Positions 1-7,458 of a DNA stretch of 18,577 nucleotides are shown in pieces. The notes under the pieces are model-generated. The model made no database searches, was not told where the DNA came from, and worked only from the letters and a program-made list of their open reading frames with translations. The stretch lies in assembly GCA_964530525.1 (NCBI GenBank), contig CAZHBH010000044.1:1-18577 (forward strand), written 5' to 3'. This DNA comes from CAYNQN01 sp964530525. Lineage in GTDB: Bacteria > Actinomycetota > Acidimicrobiia > Acidimicrobiales > Acidimicrobilacustridaceae. Made by a program: the position numbers and the translations under genes. Position 1 is the stretch's first letter. Every line of letters begins with the position of its first letter.

Positions 1-55
1 GGCCATGGCTGCCTTCCTCTACCGCTACACCACGGTTATCCCCACCGAGCTGTAG
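1..55 (+). CDS. C-terminal end of an SLH-domain protein (5' part outside window)
   Basis: Reading from base 2, the sequence encodes AMAAFLYRYTTVIPTEL and then TAG at 53-55. The AMAAFLYR stretch is the closing motif of a surface-layer-homology repeat. It matches the end of the third SLH repeat in the protein encoded at 12176-13687 (AMAAFLYRF). The gene is therefore probably a cell-surface protein anchored through C-terminal SLH repeats to the cell-wall polymer. Only 17 residues are visible, so the rest of the protein and its function cannot be judged. A strong hairpin terminator follows 38 bases after the stop. Confidence 0.75.
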   Translation, partial: AMAAFLYRYTTVIPTEL

Positions 56-93
56 TCGCCTGGAGCTGAGACATAGGGCCAGAGGGCCCGAGT

Positions 94-127
94 GAAGGAG
101 GCCGGGGCTCACGCCCCGGCCTCCTTC
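94..127 (+). terminator. Perfect 15-bp hairpin terminator without a T tract
   Basis: GAAGGAGGCCGGGGC (94-108) is the exact reverse complement of GCCCCGGCCTCCTTC (113-127), with a 4-base loop TCAC. It lies just after the SLH gene ending at 55 and before the regulator gene at 189. No run of T follows (CGCGTTCC), as is common for actinobacterial hairpin terminators. A smaller hairpin (GGGCC 76-80 with GGCCC 85-89) precedes it. As a near-symmetrical stem it could act in both directions, but both flanking genes are on the + strand. Confidence 0.8.
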
Positions 128-171
128 GCGTTCCACCGCCCTAGGCGTCAATCGGCGCCGAGCCAGCGGCC

Positions 172-188
172 AAGATATAGAAAGTAGG
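172..188 (+). promoter_or_regulatory. Candidate -10 element and regulator half-site before the GntR gene
   Basis: AAGATATAGAAA at 172-183 is an AT-rich island in GC-rich DNA. TATAGA (176-181) fits an actinobacterial -10 box (TANNNT) and stands 7 bases before the GTG at 189, which would make the transcript leaderless. No good -35 box is seen. The same 12 bases match, with one mismatch and in inverted orientation, the operator-like sequence at 1032-1043. This suggests that the regulator also binds here and controls its own gene. Confidence 0.45.
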
Positions 189-1016
189 GTGATCGAGGCG
201 TCGGACGGAGGAAGAGTGACCACGAGCGGCAGGTGGCAACGCATAGCGGAGCTGGTGGCCAGCCACCTGCGGGAGAGGATCGTGAGCGGTGAGCTGCCCG
301 ACGGGAGCCTCCTCCCCAAGGAGTCGGAGCTACGGCTCAGCTACCCGGTGAGCAAGCCCAGCTTCCGAGAGGCCATGCGCATCCTCGAGGCCGAGGGCCT
401 CATCACGGTGCGGAGGGGCAACGTGGGTGGCGCGGTGGTGCACCGGCCCTCAGCCACCAACGTGGCCTACAGCCTGGCCCTGGTCCTGGCCGCCGATCGG
501 GCGACCATGTCGGACGTGGCCCAGTCGCTACGGGAGTGCGAGCCGGCGTGTGCGGCGCTGTGCGCGGAGCGCAGCGATCGCAAGCGGCTCGTGGTCCCGA
601 GGTTGCAGGCCATACACGAGCAGGCGATGGCGCACGTCGACGAGGTCGAGGAGGTCATCGCCCAGTCCCGCAAGTTCCACGAGGCGCTGGTGCAGCTGTG
701 CGGCAGCCCCTCGCTCATCGTGATCGTCGGAGCACTCGAGACGATCTGGTCGTCCCACGAGCAGGGCTGGGCCCGCCAGGACGAGCGGGCCGAGTCGATC
801 CCGCTGGAGGAGCGCCGATCGGCGCTGGAGGTCCACGCCGAGATGATCGACCTCATCTCGGCAGGGGAGTCGGAGGCCGTCCGCGACCTCGCCGCCCACC
901 ACCTGGAGAGAGCGGTGTCGTACCCCCACGCCGCCCCCGACAGCACGGTCGATCCCGTGCTCGTCCGGGACCAGCTGGGATCGAGGCCGCCGATCTTCTC
1001 GATCACCTCCACTTGA
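189..1016 (+). CDS. GntR-family transcriptional regulator, FadR/FCD subfamily
   Basis: A 275-residue protein of usual FadR-subfamily length. Residues ~15-85 form the GntR winged helix-turn-helix, with the recognition helix around VSKPSFREAMRILEAEG (54-70) and the wing ITVRRGNVGG. Residues ~108-245 are an all-helical FCD ligand-binding domain. His164 (KFHEAL), His216 (EVHAEM) and His237/238 (AHHLE) sit where this family holds a metal ion that helps bind small carboxylates. Such regulators are usually repressors released by an organic acid or its CoA ester. The gene lies directly upstream of, and parallel to, a catabolic operon, whose promoter overlaps its stop codon. A second GTG at 216 is preceded by GGAGGA (207-212) and is an equally plausible start. 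GTG 189 fits a leaderless transcript. The domains are the same either way. Confidence 0.9.
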   Translation: MIEASDGGRVTTSGRWQRIAELVASHLRERIVSGELPDGSLLPKESELRLSYPVSKPSFREAMRILEAEGLITVRRGNVGGAVVHRPSATNVAYSLALVLAADRATMSDVAQSLRECEPACAALCAERSDRKRLVVPRLQAIHEQAMAHVDEVEEVIAQSRKFHEALVQLCGSPSLIVIVGALETIWSSHEQGWARQDERAESIPLEERRSALEVHAEMIDLISAGESEAVRDLAAHHLERAVSYPHAAPDSTVDPVLVRDQLGSRPPIFSITST

Positions 1017-1041
1017 CCCTGGCCGGTTTGTTTTCTATAAC
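1013..1041 (+). promoter_or_regulatory. Sigma70-type promoter of the catabolic operon
   Basis: TTGACC (1013-1018) and TATAAC (1036-1041) are separated by exactly 17 bases, close to the housekeeping consensus. The -35 box overlaps the TGA stop of the regulator gene (1014-1016). Transcription would begin near 1048, giving a leader of about 24 bases before the ATG at 1072. It is the best promoter in the window, and the -10 box is buried in a palindrome, as expected for repression. Confidence 0.75.
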
Positions 1042-1050
1042 TTAGAGAAC
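1030..1050. promoter_or_regulatory. Palindromic operator candidate overlapping the -10 box
   Basis: GTTTTCTA (1030-1037) and TAGAGAAC (1043-1050) are reverse complements with one mismatch, separated by 5 bases (TAACT). This symmetrical 21-base site covers the -10 box and the probable transcription start. A dimeric regulator bound here would block RNA polymerase. The adjacent GntR gene is the obvious candidate, and part of the site recurs inverted at 172-183. The assignment to that protein is inferred from position. Confidence 0.6.
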
Positions 1051-1071
1051 AAAGCTCTACGGCCCACAGGG

Positions 1072-2757
1072 ATGGGTCCTCCTGAAGGAGAGGGAGATCT
1101 GGCCACGCGCACCTCGGGGGACTGCGCAAGCGACGAGGACATCGCCGACCTGTTCCGTCGCGAAGGTTGGTGGTCCGACGTGACCGTCGCAGCTCGCGTC
1201 GAGGAGCTCGCGGAGCTCCGACCCCGGTCGCAGGCCATCACCACGAGCTCCTCGGGGATCGATTGGGCCACCTACGCAGCCGCATCCGACGCCCTTGCCT
1301 CCGCGCTGCGCTCCACCGGGGCGGAGCGCGGCGACAGGGTCGGGGTCCTGCTGCCCGACGGTCCCACGATCCACGTCGCCTACGTGGCGTGCGAGAAGGC
1401 CGGGTTGGTGGCGGTGGGCCTCGGCATGCGCGCAGGGCAGCGGGAGCTGGAGTTCATCCTCGGAAAGACCGGACCGAGGGCGCTGGTCACGCTCGACTCG
1501 TACAGGGACCAGACCTCGGGCGAGCTCTTCGAGAAGCTGAAGCCCGCTACGGCCCTGGTGCACCACGTGGTGGTCCCCAGGTTCGAGGACCAGCCCACCG
1601 GCGCCGTGCTGGTGGACGGCGCGGTCGCCCCCGGGCCGAGCGACTCGCCGGTCGCTCCGTCCGAGGCCCTCGGGCCCGACGAGGTGTCCATCGTCAACTC
1701 CACCTCGGGCACCACCGGCATGCCCAAGTGCGTCATGCACACCCAGAACCGGCACTACTACATCAACGAGATGGCAAGGGAGCTGGGCGCGCTCAGCTCC
1801 GAGGACGTCTTCATGAGCCTGGTGCCCACCCCGTTCGGGTTCGGCCTCTGGACATCGCACTTCACCCCAGCGTTCCTGGGTGCGCGGCTGGTGACCCTTG
1901 AGCGGTTCGACCCCGACCTCGCGCTCGAGCTGGTGGAGCGCGAGGGCGTCACCGTGCTCGCCGGGGTCAGCACCCAGCTGCGCATGCTCCTGGCCAGCGA
2001 GCGGTTCACCAGCCAAGACCTCTCGTCGCTGCGGGTGATGTTCACCGGAGGTGAGGCGGTGCCCATGGCCGACGCCGCTGCCTTCGAGGGGCGCACAGGG
2101 GCGAAGGTCCTCCAGTTCTACGGCTCCAACGAGAGCGGAGTGGTGGTGGGTACCCGCCTCACCGATCCCGACGACAAGCGCCTCGGCACAGCCGGTTCTC
2201 GTCTGGCGGGCACACAGCTGCGACTGCTCGACGGCGACGAGGACGTCACCGAGTCCGGGCGCGGCCAGCCCGCCAGCTGGGGCCCGGCCCTGTGCCGCGG
2301 CTACTACGACGACGCCGAGGCGAACGCCCAGCTGTTCACCGACGACGGGTACGTCCGTCACGCCGACATCTGCACCGTCGACGCCGACGGCTACCTCTCG
2401 GTGGTCGGAAGGACGGCGGAGATCATCATCCGAGGCGGCAAGAACATCAGCGCAGCCCAGGTGGAGGCGGAGGTCGGCGCGCACCCAGCGGTCGCCCTGG
2501 TGGCCGTGGTGGGCGTCCCCGACGACGTCTTCGGGGAGAGGGTCTGCGCCTGCGTCCAGCTGGACGCCGACCTGACGCTCGACGAGCTCTGCACCTTCCT
2601 GGAAGCGCGGGGCGTGTCGCGAGAGATCTGGCCCGAGCGCCTCGAGGTGTTCGACCAGTTACCCATCTCGTCCGGGGGGAAGGTGGCCAAGGGCGCCATA
2701 CGGGCCCAGTTGCCCTCCCTGTCCGCTGCCGGGAAGACCGGAGGAACCGGCTCGTGA
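1072..2757 (+). CDS. AMP-dependent acyl-CoA synthetase/ligase (ANL superfamily)
   Basis: This 561-residue adenylate-forming enzyme would activate a carboxylic acid to its acyl-CoA through an acyl-AMP intermediate in the cytoplasm. The P-loop STSGTTGMPK is at 210-219. A YGSNES (A5) motif, the VRHADIC...GYLSVVGRTAEIIIRGGKNIS hinge region (A7/A8) and a C-terminal PISSGGKVAKG (A10) follow; Lys537 is the likely catalytic lysine. All core motifs are intact. The substrate cannot be read from the sequence, although medium-chain or aromatic acids are common for this group. It is the first gene of the operon, and a binding-protein gene follows after 44 bases. ATG 1072 has only a weak ribosome site. A strong purine run (GAAGGAGAGGGAG, 1084-1096) lies just inside the gene before CTG 1099, so a shorter CTG-initiated form is possible. 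Confidence 0.9.
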   Translation: MGPPEGEGDLATRTSGDCASDEDIADLFRREGWWSDVTVAARVEELAELRPRSQAITTSSSGIDWATYAAASDALASALRSTGAERGDRVGVLLPDGPTIHVAYVACEKAGLVAVGLGMRAGQRELEFILGKTGPRALVTLDSYRDQTSGELFEKLKPATALVHHVVVPRFEDQPTGAVLVDGAVAPGPSDSPVAPSEALGPDEVSIVNSTSGTTGMPKCVMHTQNRHYYINEMARELGALSSEDVFMSLVPTPFGFGLWTSHFTPAFLGARLVTLERFDPDLALELVEREGVTVLAGVSTQLRMLLASERFTSQDLSSLRVMFTGGEAVPMADAAAFEGRTGAKVLQFYGSNESGVVVGTRLTDPDDKRLGTAGSRLAGTQLRLLDGDEDVTESGRGQPASWGPALCRGYYDDAEANAQLFTDDGYVRHADICTVDADGYLSVVGRTAEIIIRGGKNISAAQVEAEVGAHPAVALVAVVGVPDDVFGERVCACVQLDADLTLDELCTFLEARGVSREIWPERLEVFDQLPISSGGKVAKGAIRAQLPSLSAAGKTGGTGS

Positions 2758-2801
2758 AAGCTCATCAACCTACGTCAACAACATCCCAAGATGGAGGGGC
2801 A

Positions 2802-4028
2802 ATGAAATCCAGGCGCTCGAAGGTGATGATCGTGGGTGCCCTAGTGGCATCGCTCTTGCTGGCTGCCTGTGGAGGTTCGTCTGATTCCTCCTCCGGCACC
2901 GATTCGACGGCAGGCCCACGACCCACGGGAGAGCCGATCGTCATCGGTCTCGACCTCGACAGCACGGGCCCGAGCGCTCCGTTCAGCACGATCGCCGGCA
3001 AGACGATCGAGCTGGCGGTCCAGCAGATCAACGACGAGGGCGGTGTCCTCGGAAGGCCGCTGGAGCTGGTCGTCGAGAACGACGAGGCAGACCCCACCAA
3101 GACGCCCTCGGTGATCAAGAAGCTCGTCCAGTCCGGAGCCAGCTTCCTGCTGCTGTCCACCGGCGCCGGCGCTGTCATCCAGGCCAAGGCCACCCTCGAG
3201 TCCGAGGGCGTCCCCGCCATCAGCCCCGTCGCCGTCACCTCCGACGTGGCCGCCCCGCCCAACAACACCTTCAGCTACATGCTGGCCAACCCCACCTCGG
3301 ACTGGGCCAAGGTGTACTGCGGGGCCTTCGACGCCGCCAACATCGAGACCCTCGGCGTCCTGACCGACGACAGCACCTCCATCGCCGCCCTGTCGAAGGA
3401 GCTCTTCGGTGGCATGGACGGATGCGTCGACATCGTCGCCCAGGAGAGCGGCCCGCTGAACACCTCCGACCTCAGCGCCCAGGTCGCCCGCCTGCGCTCC
3501 GCCGACCCCGACGCAGTGCTCGTGGCCAGCGTGGGAGGCGCGTTCGAGGTGCTCGCCCAGAACACCCTCGCCGAGCAGATGTCGCGGGTCCCGCGCTTCT
3601 CCCTCGCCTCCATCGGCAACCAGCCCAGCCTGTGGAACCTCGCCAACCCGGGCGCCCTCGAAGGACTGGTGTTCATGGGGAGCCTCGACTCCACCAACCC
3701 CCGCACCATCGCCCTGGAGACCTTCCTCAAGGAGAAGAACGGCAAGGACTACGTGACGGTGGCCTACGACGCCAACGCCTACGACGCCGTGCGCCTGGTG
3801 AAGCACGCCATCGAGAAGGCCGGCGGCGACGACCCGGCGAAGCTGAACGCGGCGCTCCAGGAGATCACCGGCTTCGAGCCGACCTTCGGTCAGACGCAGT
3901 TCAGGCTCTCGTTCGGTCCCGACAAGCACAACGGCTCCAACGGCCTCTGCGGCTTGGTCCTCGTGGGCTTCGGGGCGGACAACCGCCCGTCCGGACCGTG
4001 GAGCACCTACCAGCCGCCCTGCGGGTGA
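2802..4028 (+). CDS. ABC transporter substrate-binding lipoprotein, HAAT (LivJ/LivK-like) family
   Basis: A 408-residue protein. The start is set by GGAGGGG (2793-2799) ahead of ATG 2802. A basic N-terminus (MKSRRSK), a hydrophobic stretch and the lipobox LLAAC with Cys23 show a lipid-anchored extracytoplasmic protein. The mature part has the type I periplasmic-binding-protein fold (Peripla_BP_6): IVIGLDLDSTGP at the first strand, then INDEGGVLGRPLELVVENDEADPT, typical of branched-chain-amino-acid binding proteins. Members of this family also bind amides, aromatic acids and short acids. It should capture the operon's substrate outside the cell and deliver it to the permeases encoded next. Four further cysteines in the mature part could form disulfides. 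Confidence 0.93.
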   Translation: MKSRRSKVMIVGALVASLLLAACGGSSDSSSGTDSTAGPRPTGEPIVIGLDLDSTGPSAPFSTIAGKTIELAVQQINDEGGVLGRPLELVVENDEADPTKTPSVIKKLVQSGASFLLLSTGAGAVIQAKATLESEGVPAISPVAVTSDVAAPPNNTFSYMLANPTSDWAKVYCGAFDAANIETLGVLTDDSTSIAALSKELFGGMDGCVDIVAQESGPLNTSDLSAQVARLRSADPDAVLVASVGGAFEVLAQNTLAEQMSRVPRFSLASIGNQPSLWNLANPGALEGLVFMGSLDSTNPRTIALETFLKEKNGKDYVTVAYDANAYDAVRLVKHAIEKAGGDDPAKLNAALQEITGFEPTFGQTQFRLSFGPDKHNGSNGLCGLVLVGFGADNRPSGPWSTYQPPCG

Positions 4029-4040
4029 TCGGGAGACCTC

Positions 4041-4916
4041 GTGACTGAGCTTCAGCTCTGGGTGTCGGTTGCCGAGCTCGGATGCTTCTTCGGCCTCATA
4101 GCACTGGGCTACTACCTCGTGCTGGCCGGAGCCGGGTTCTTCAACTTCGCCATCGGGACGCTCGCGATGCTCTGCGGGCTCTCCACGAGCTGGATGGTCA
4201 TCGAGAAGGACATGTCGCTGTGGCCGGCGATCGCTGTTGCGGTCGCCGGCACGGCGGCGCTGTCCGCCTTCATGGAGCTGGCGATCGTCCGACCGGTGCA
4301 GCGTCGCTCCGGCTCGGCCGATCTGCCGGCCCTCGTCGCGGTGGCCGGCATCCTCTTCGCCATCCAGCAGCTGGCCGGCTACCTGTTCGGCCGCACCACC
4401 CTCCCCGGCCAGCGCCTCGTGTCGTTCGACCCGATCGAGCTGGGCCAGGCGGTCATCCAGCCCACCAGCCTCCTGCTGGTCGTCGTCACGCTCGTGTCGT
4501 TCGTGCTCGTCGGCATCTGGGTGAAGACGGCTCGCAGCGGCAGGCTGCTGAGGGCCGTGGGCGACAGCAAGCAGGCCGCAGCGATCCTCGGGTTGCCGGT
4601 GAACAAGGTGCGCCTCACGGCGTTCGTTCTCTCGGGCCTGGTGGCGGCCGTCGCAGGCCTGCTGTTCGCCCCCAAGGCAGGGGTCAGCTCCATGAGCGGG
4701 CTCGACTGGGCCCTGAGCGGCTTCCTGGCCCTCGTGGTCGGGGGAGCCGGCTCGGTGTGGGCTCCCCTCATCGGCGGGCTGATCATCGGGGCTCTCCAGA
4801 TCTTCGTCCCGTACTACTTCGGTGGCCCGGCGCTGTCGTACGTGCTGCTGGCCGTGGCGATCGTCTTCTTCGCCTTCCGGCCGCAGGGCATCTTCGTGAA
4901 CAGGGTCCGCACGTGA
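4041..4916 (+). CDS. livH: Branched-chain amino-acid-type ABC transporter permease, LivH-like
   Basis: A 291-residue, strongly hydrophobic inner-membrane protein, the usual LivH length. The N-terminal GLIALGYYLVLAGAGFFNFAIG and the C-terminal LALVVGGAGSVWAPLIGGLIIG are typical LivH segments. The cytoplasmic loop that couples to the ATPases is near LRAVGDSKQAAAILGLPV. It forms one half of the translocation channel, with the LivM-like protein as the other half. GTG 4041 follows GGGAGA (4031-4036) and lies 12 bases after the binding-protein stop. Its TGA overlaps the next gene's GTG by four bases, indicating coupled translation. The symbol names the family, not a proven leucine substrate. Confidence 0.92.
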   Translation: MTELQLWVSVAELGCFFGLIALGYYLVLAGAGFFNFAIGTLAMLCGLSTSWMVIEKDMSLWPAIAVAVAGTAALSAFMELAIVRPVQRRSGSADLPALVAVAGILFAIQQLAGYLFGRTTLPGQRLVSFDPIELGQAVIQPTSLLLVVVTLVSFVLVGIWVKTARSGRLLRAVGDSKQAAAILGLPVNKVRLTAFVLSGLVAAVAGLLFAPKAGVSSMSGLDWALSGFLALVVGGAGSVWAPLIGGLIIGALQIFVPYYFGGPALSYVLLAVAIVFFAFRPQGIFVNRVRT

Positions 4917-5938
4917 GCCTGGGATCGCTGGTCCAGCAGCGCACGGAGCGCCAGCGCGTACCAGGGGTCAGGGGCACCACCACCGGGCTCGGTCCACTCG
5001 GCCTGGCAGTGATCGGGGCAGTGGCCCTGCTCGTGTGGGCGGGTGCCAACGGCTTCCGCAAGGACCTCCTGGCCGTGGCGGCCTTCTACTCCCTCATGGC
5101 CCTGGGCATGTACGTGCCCTTCGTGATGGCCGGATCGCTGTCGCTCGCATACGCCGCGTATGCGGGCATCGGCGGCTACGCGGTTGCCCTCGTCGACACG
5201 AAGACCACCTGGCCCGTGCTCATCGCCTGGGTGATCGGTCCAGCGGTGGCAGCCGTGCTGGCGGTGCTCCTGGGCCTCGTCACCAGGAGGTTGTCCGGCT
5301 TCTACCTGGCTGCCGTGACCCTGCTGTTCAGCAGGGCCTTCCAGTCGTGGCTCACCGAGTCGTCGGACATCACCGGAGGATCCAGCGGCCTGGGGAACTT
5401 CCGCGGCATCGACGTGTTCGGTTGGAGCCCGAGCCACGACCAGATCGTCATCGCGGGCATCGTCATCGTGTGCCTGGTGGGCTTCGGCCTCGACCGGCTC
5501 CGCCTGAGCCCCTGGGGGGTGACCGTGCGCTCCATGCGCGAGGTGCCCCAGGCGGTGGAGGCGACCGGCGTGCGGGTGCCCACGATGGCCCTCGTCGCCC
5601 TGGGCATCGGAGCGGCCATCGGTGCCGTGGGTGGGGCGCTGTTCGCCTCCTCGGCGGGCAGCATCAACCCCGACACGGTGACGCTCAACGTGGTGTTCCT
5701 CGCCATCTTCATGCCCATCATCGGCGGCAGCGGCACCCCGTGGGGGGCCGTGGTCGGTGCGATCGTGGTGGTCGAGCTGACGCTCAACTTCTCTGCCCTG
5801 GCGACCAGCGGAACCCTGCTCGTGGCCATAGGCGTGCTCGCGATCATGCTGGTGGCCCCGAGGGGGATCCTCGGCTACGCCGACTCGCTGCGCCGAAGGT
5901 TGAGGGGCTTGGCAGGCAGGAGCGCCGGCCGTGGGTGA
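4913..5938 (+). CDS. livM: Branched-chain amino-acid-type ABC transporter permease, LivM-like
   Basis: A 341-residue multi-pass membrane protein and the second permease half. Family landmarks are the early hydrophobic segment LAVIGAVALLVWAGANG, the SLSLAYAAYAGIGGYAVAL motif, the ITGGSSGLGNF loop and the coupling loop MREVPQAVEATGV. It ends with INPDTVTLNVVFLAIFMPIIGGSGTPWGAVVG. GTG 4913 overlaps the TGA of the LivH-like gene (GTGA), and an open frame continuing upstream inside that gene is only a shadow. The 3' end overlaps the LivG-like gene by 8 bases. Confidence 0.9.
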   Translation: MSLGSLVQQRTERQRVPGVRGTTTGLGPLGLAVIGAVALLVWAGANGFRKDLLAVAAFYSLMALGMYVPFVMAGSLSLAYAAYAGIGGYAVALVDTKTTWPVLIAWVIGPAVAAVLAVLLGLVTRRLSGFYLAAVTLLFSRAFQSWLTESSDITGGSSGLGNFRGIDVFGWSPSHDQIVIAGIVIVCLVGFGLDRLRLSPWGVTVRSMREVPQAVEATGVRVPTMALVALGIGAAIGAVGGALFASSAGSINPDTVTLNVVFLAIFMPIIGGSGTPWGAVVGAIVVVELTLNFSALATSGTLLVAIGVLAIMLVAPRGILGYADSLRRRLRGLAGRSAGRG

Positions 5939-6713
5939 GCTGCTCCTCACCGGTGAGGGCCTGTCGAAGAGCTACGGCGGGGTCATCGCCCTCAGCGACG
6001 TCTCGTTGAAGCTCCACGGCGGCGAGGTCCTGGGCCTCGTCGGGCCGAACGGCGCCGGGAAGACCACCCTCGTCGACCTCATCTCGGGTGCCCAGCCCGC
6101 CACGTCGGGCACGCTCTCCCTGCGGGGCACGCCGCTCAGCGGGTCGGCGGCTCGACGCGCCCGTGCCGGACTCGCCCGCACCTTCCAGCACCCCCAGCTC
6201 GCCGCCGACCTGTCGATGCTCGAGAACATCTCGTTGGGCCGCACCGCTCGTCGCCACGGCACGGTTGCCCAGATGGTCGGGTCTGCGGTGGGCGGGGTGA
6301 TCCGGCCGTTCCGCACCGACGAAGCTCGGGCCGCGGGCGACATAGCCACGGAGCTGGGCCTGTCGGGCCTGGACCGCTTGGCGGGCGACCTGACCCTCGG
6401 CGAGCAGAGGTTGGTGGAGGTCGGCAGGGCGCTGGCGCAGGACCCGCTCGTGCTTCTGCTCGACGAGCCGTTCGCCGGGGCCGACGTCACCGGCGTCGCC
6501 GGGATCAGCGAGGTGGTGAGGACGGTGAGGGAACGGGGACACGGCGTGATCCTCGTCGACCACAACGTCGACCTCGTATGCGCCCTGGCCGACAGGATCA
6601 TGCTCCTTGCCGAGGGCAAGGTGGTCTTCGACGGCGATCCTGCCGAGTGCCTCTCGTCGTCGGAGATGCAGCGCGTCTACTTCGGCCTGGCAGGAGCGCA
6701 AGATGGCGACTGA
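5931..6713 (+). CDS. livG: ABC transporter ATP-binding protein, LivG-like
   Basis: A 260-residue cytoplasmic ATPase that powers the importer. The Walker A motif GPNGAGKT is at 38-45, the signature LTLGEQ at 154-159, Walker B LVLLLDEP at 173-180, and the switch histidine His211 is in VDHN. The long insertion between Walker A and the signature (ARTFQHPQL ... FRTDEARAAGDIATELGL) is typical of LivG rather than LivF. The signature is LTLGE rather than LSGGQ, within the range seen for LivG. GTG 5931 overlaps the preceding gene by 8 bases, and the end overlaps the next by 11. Confidence 0.93.
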   Translation: MGELLLTGEGLSKSYGGVIALSDVSLKLHGGEVLGLVGPNGAGKTTLVDLISGAQPATSGTLSLRGTPLSGSAARRARAGLARTFQHPQLAADLSMLENISLGRTARRHGTVAQMVGSAVGGVIRPFRTDEARAAGDIATELGLSGLDRLAGDLTLGEQRLVEVGRALAQDPLVLLLDEPFAGADVTGVAGISEVVRTVRERGHGVILVDHNVDLVCALADRIMLLAEGKVVFDGDPAECLSSSEMQRVYFGLAGAQDGD

Positions 6714-7458
6714 GCTGGCCATCACAGGTCTCACCGTGCGCTACGGCCACGCAGCGGCCCTCACCGACATCTCGGTGGCTGCCCAGGGCGGCCAGGTGAC
6801 CGCCGTGGTCGGTCCGAACGGAGCCGGCAAGAGCAGCCTGCTGCTCGCGGTCTACGGATCGGTGGCGTCGACGGGCTCGGTGACCCTCGACGGCGAGGAT
6901 CTCTCGAAGATGGCGCCGGTGCAGAGAGCCGGTGCCGGCGTGGCGATCGTGCCCCAGGGCCGCCAGCTCTTCCCCCGCCTCTCGGTGAGGGAGAACCTCC
7001 AGGTGATGGCGGAGCTGCTCCGGCTGCCGTCCTCGGCGGTCGACTCCGCGATGGACAGGTTCCCGATCCTGCGGGAGCGCTCGAAGAGCCTTGCGGGGGT
7101 CCTCTCCGGGGGTGAGCAGCAGATGCTCGTCGTGGGCCGGGCGCTCATGCGCAAGCCGAAGGTGCTCCTGCTCGACGAGATGATGACGGGCCTCGCTCCG
7201 ATGGTGGTGCAGGGGCTCATCGACACCGTCTCGCAGCTGGCGTCGGAGGGCGTGGCGGTGGTCATCGCCGAGCCGGCCATCGGAGCGATCCGGCGGGCGG
7301 TCGACCGTGGCTACGTGCTGCTGCGCGGATTGGTGGTCGCCGAGAGCGACCGCGGCGGGGAGGCCCTCGACGTGGCCTACCGCAAGGTGATGGGAGTCGA
7401 GAACACCGAGCAGATCGAGGAGATGGAACGTGTCGAGAGCGAAGACCACTCCGCCTGA
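6703..7458 (+). CDS. livF: ABC transporter ATP-binding protein, LivF-like
   Basis: A 251-residue ATPase, the partner of the LivG-like protein. Walker A GPNGAGKS is at 37-44, the Q-loop in VPQGRQLFPRLSVREN, the signature LSGGEQ at 134-139 and Walker B KVLLLDEM with Asp158/Glu159. After Walker B the sequence reads VVIAEPAI, where LivF proteins usually have (L)VEQN; the residue at the switch position is therefore Pro, not Gln or His. ATG 6703 is preceded by AGGAG (6692-6696). An in-frame ATG much further upstream would only extend into the LivG-like gene. The gene overlaps the aldolase gene by 29 bases. Confidence 0.92.
   Translation: MATELAITGLTVRYGHAAALTDISVAAQGGQVTAVVGPNGAGKSSLLLAVYGSVASTGSVTLDGEDLSKMAPVQRAGAGVAIVPQGRQLFPRLSVRENLQVMAELLRLPSSAVDSAMDRFPILRERSKSLAGVLSGGEQQMLVVGRALMRKPKVLLLDEMMTGLAPMVVQGLIDTVSQLASEGVAVVIAEPAIGAIRRAVDRGYVLLRGLVVAESDRGGEALDVAYRKVMGVENTEQIEEMERVESEDHSA

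Noticed and set aside
2292..2801. Upstream extension of the binding-protein frame
   Set aside because: It overlaps the acyl-CoA ligase C-terminus in another frame and would bury the lipoprotein signal peptide. ATG 2802 has a good ribosome site and a proper lipobox.
4082..4912. Upstream extension of the LivM-like frame inside the LivH-like gene
   Set aside because: It encodes Arg- and Pro-rich shadow sequence. The GTG at 4913 gives normal LivM length and the classical GTGA overlap.
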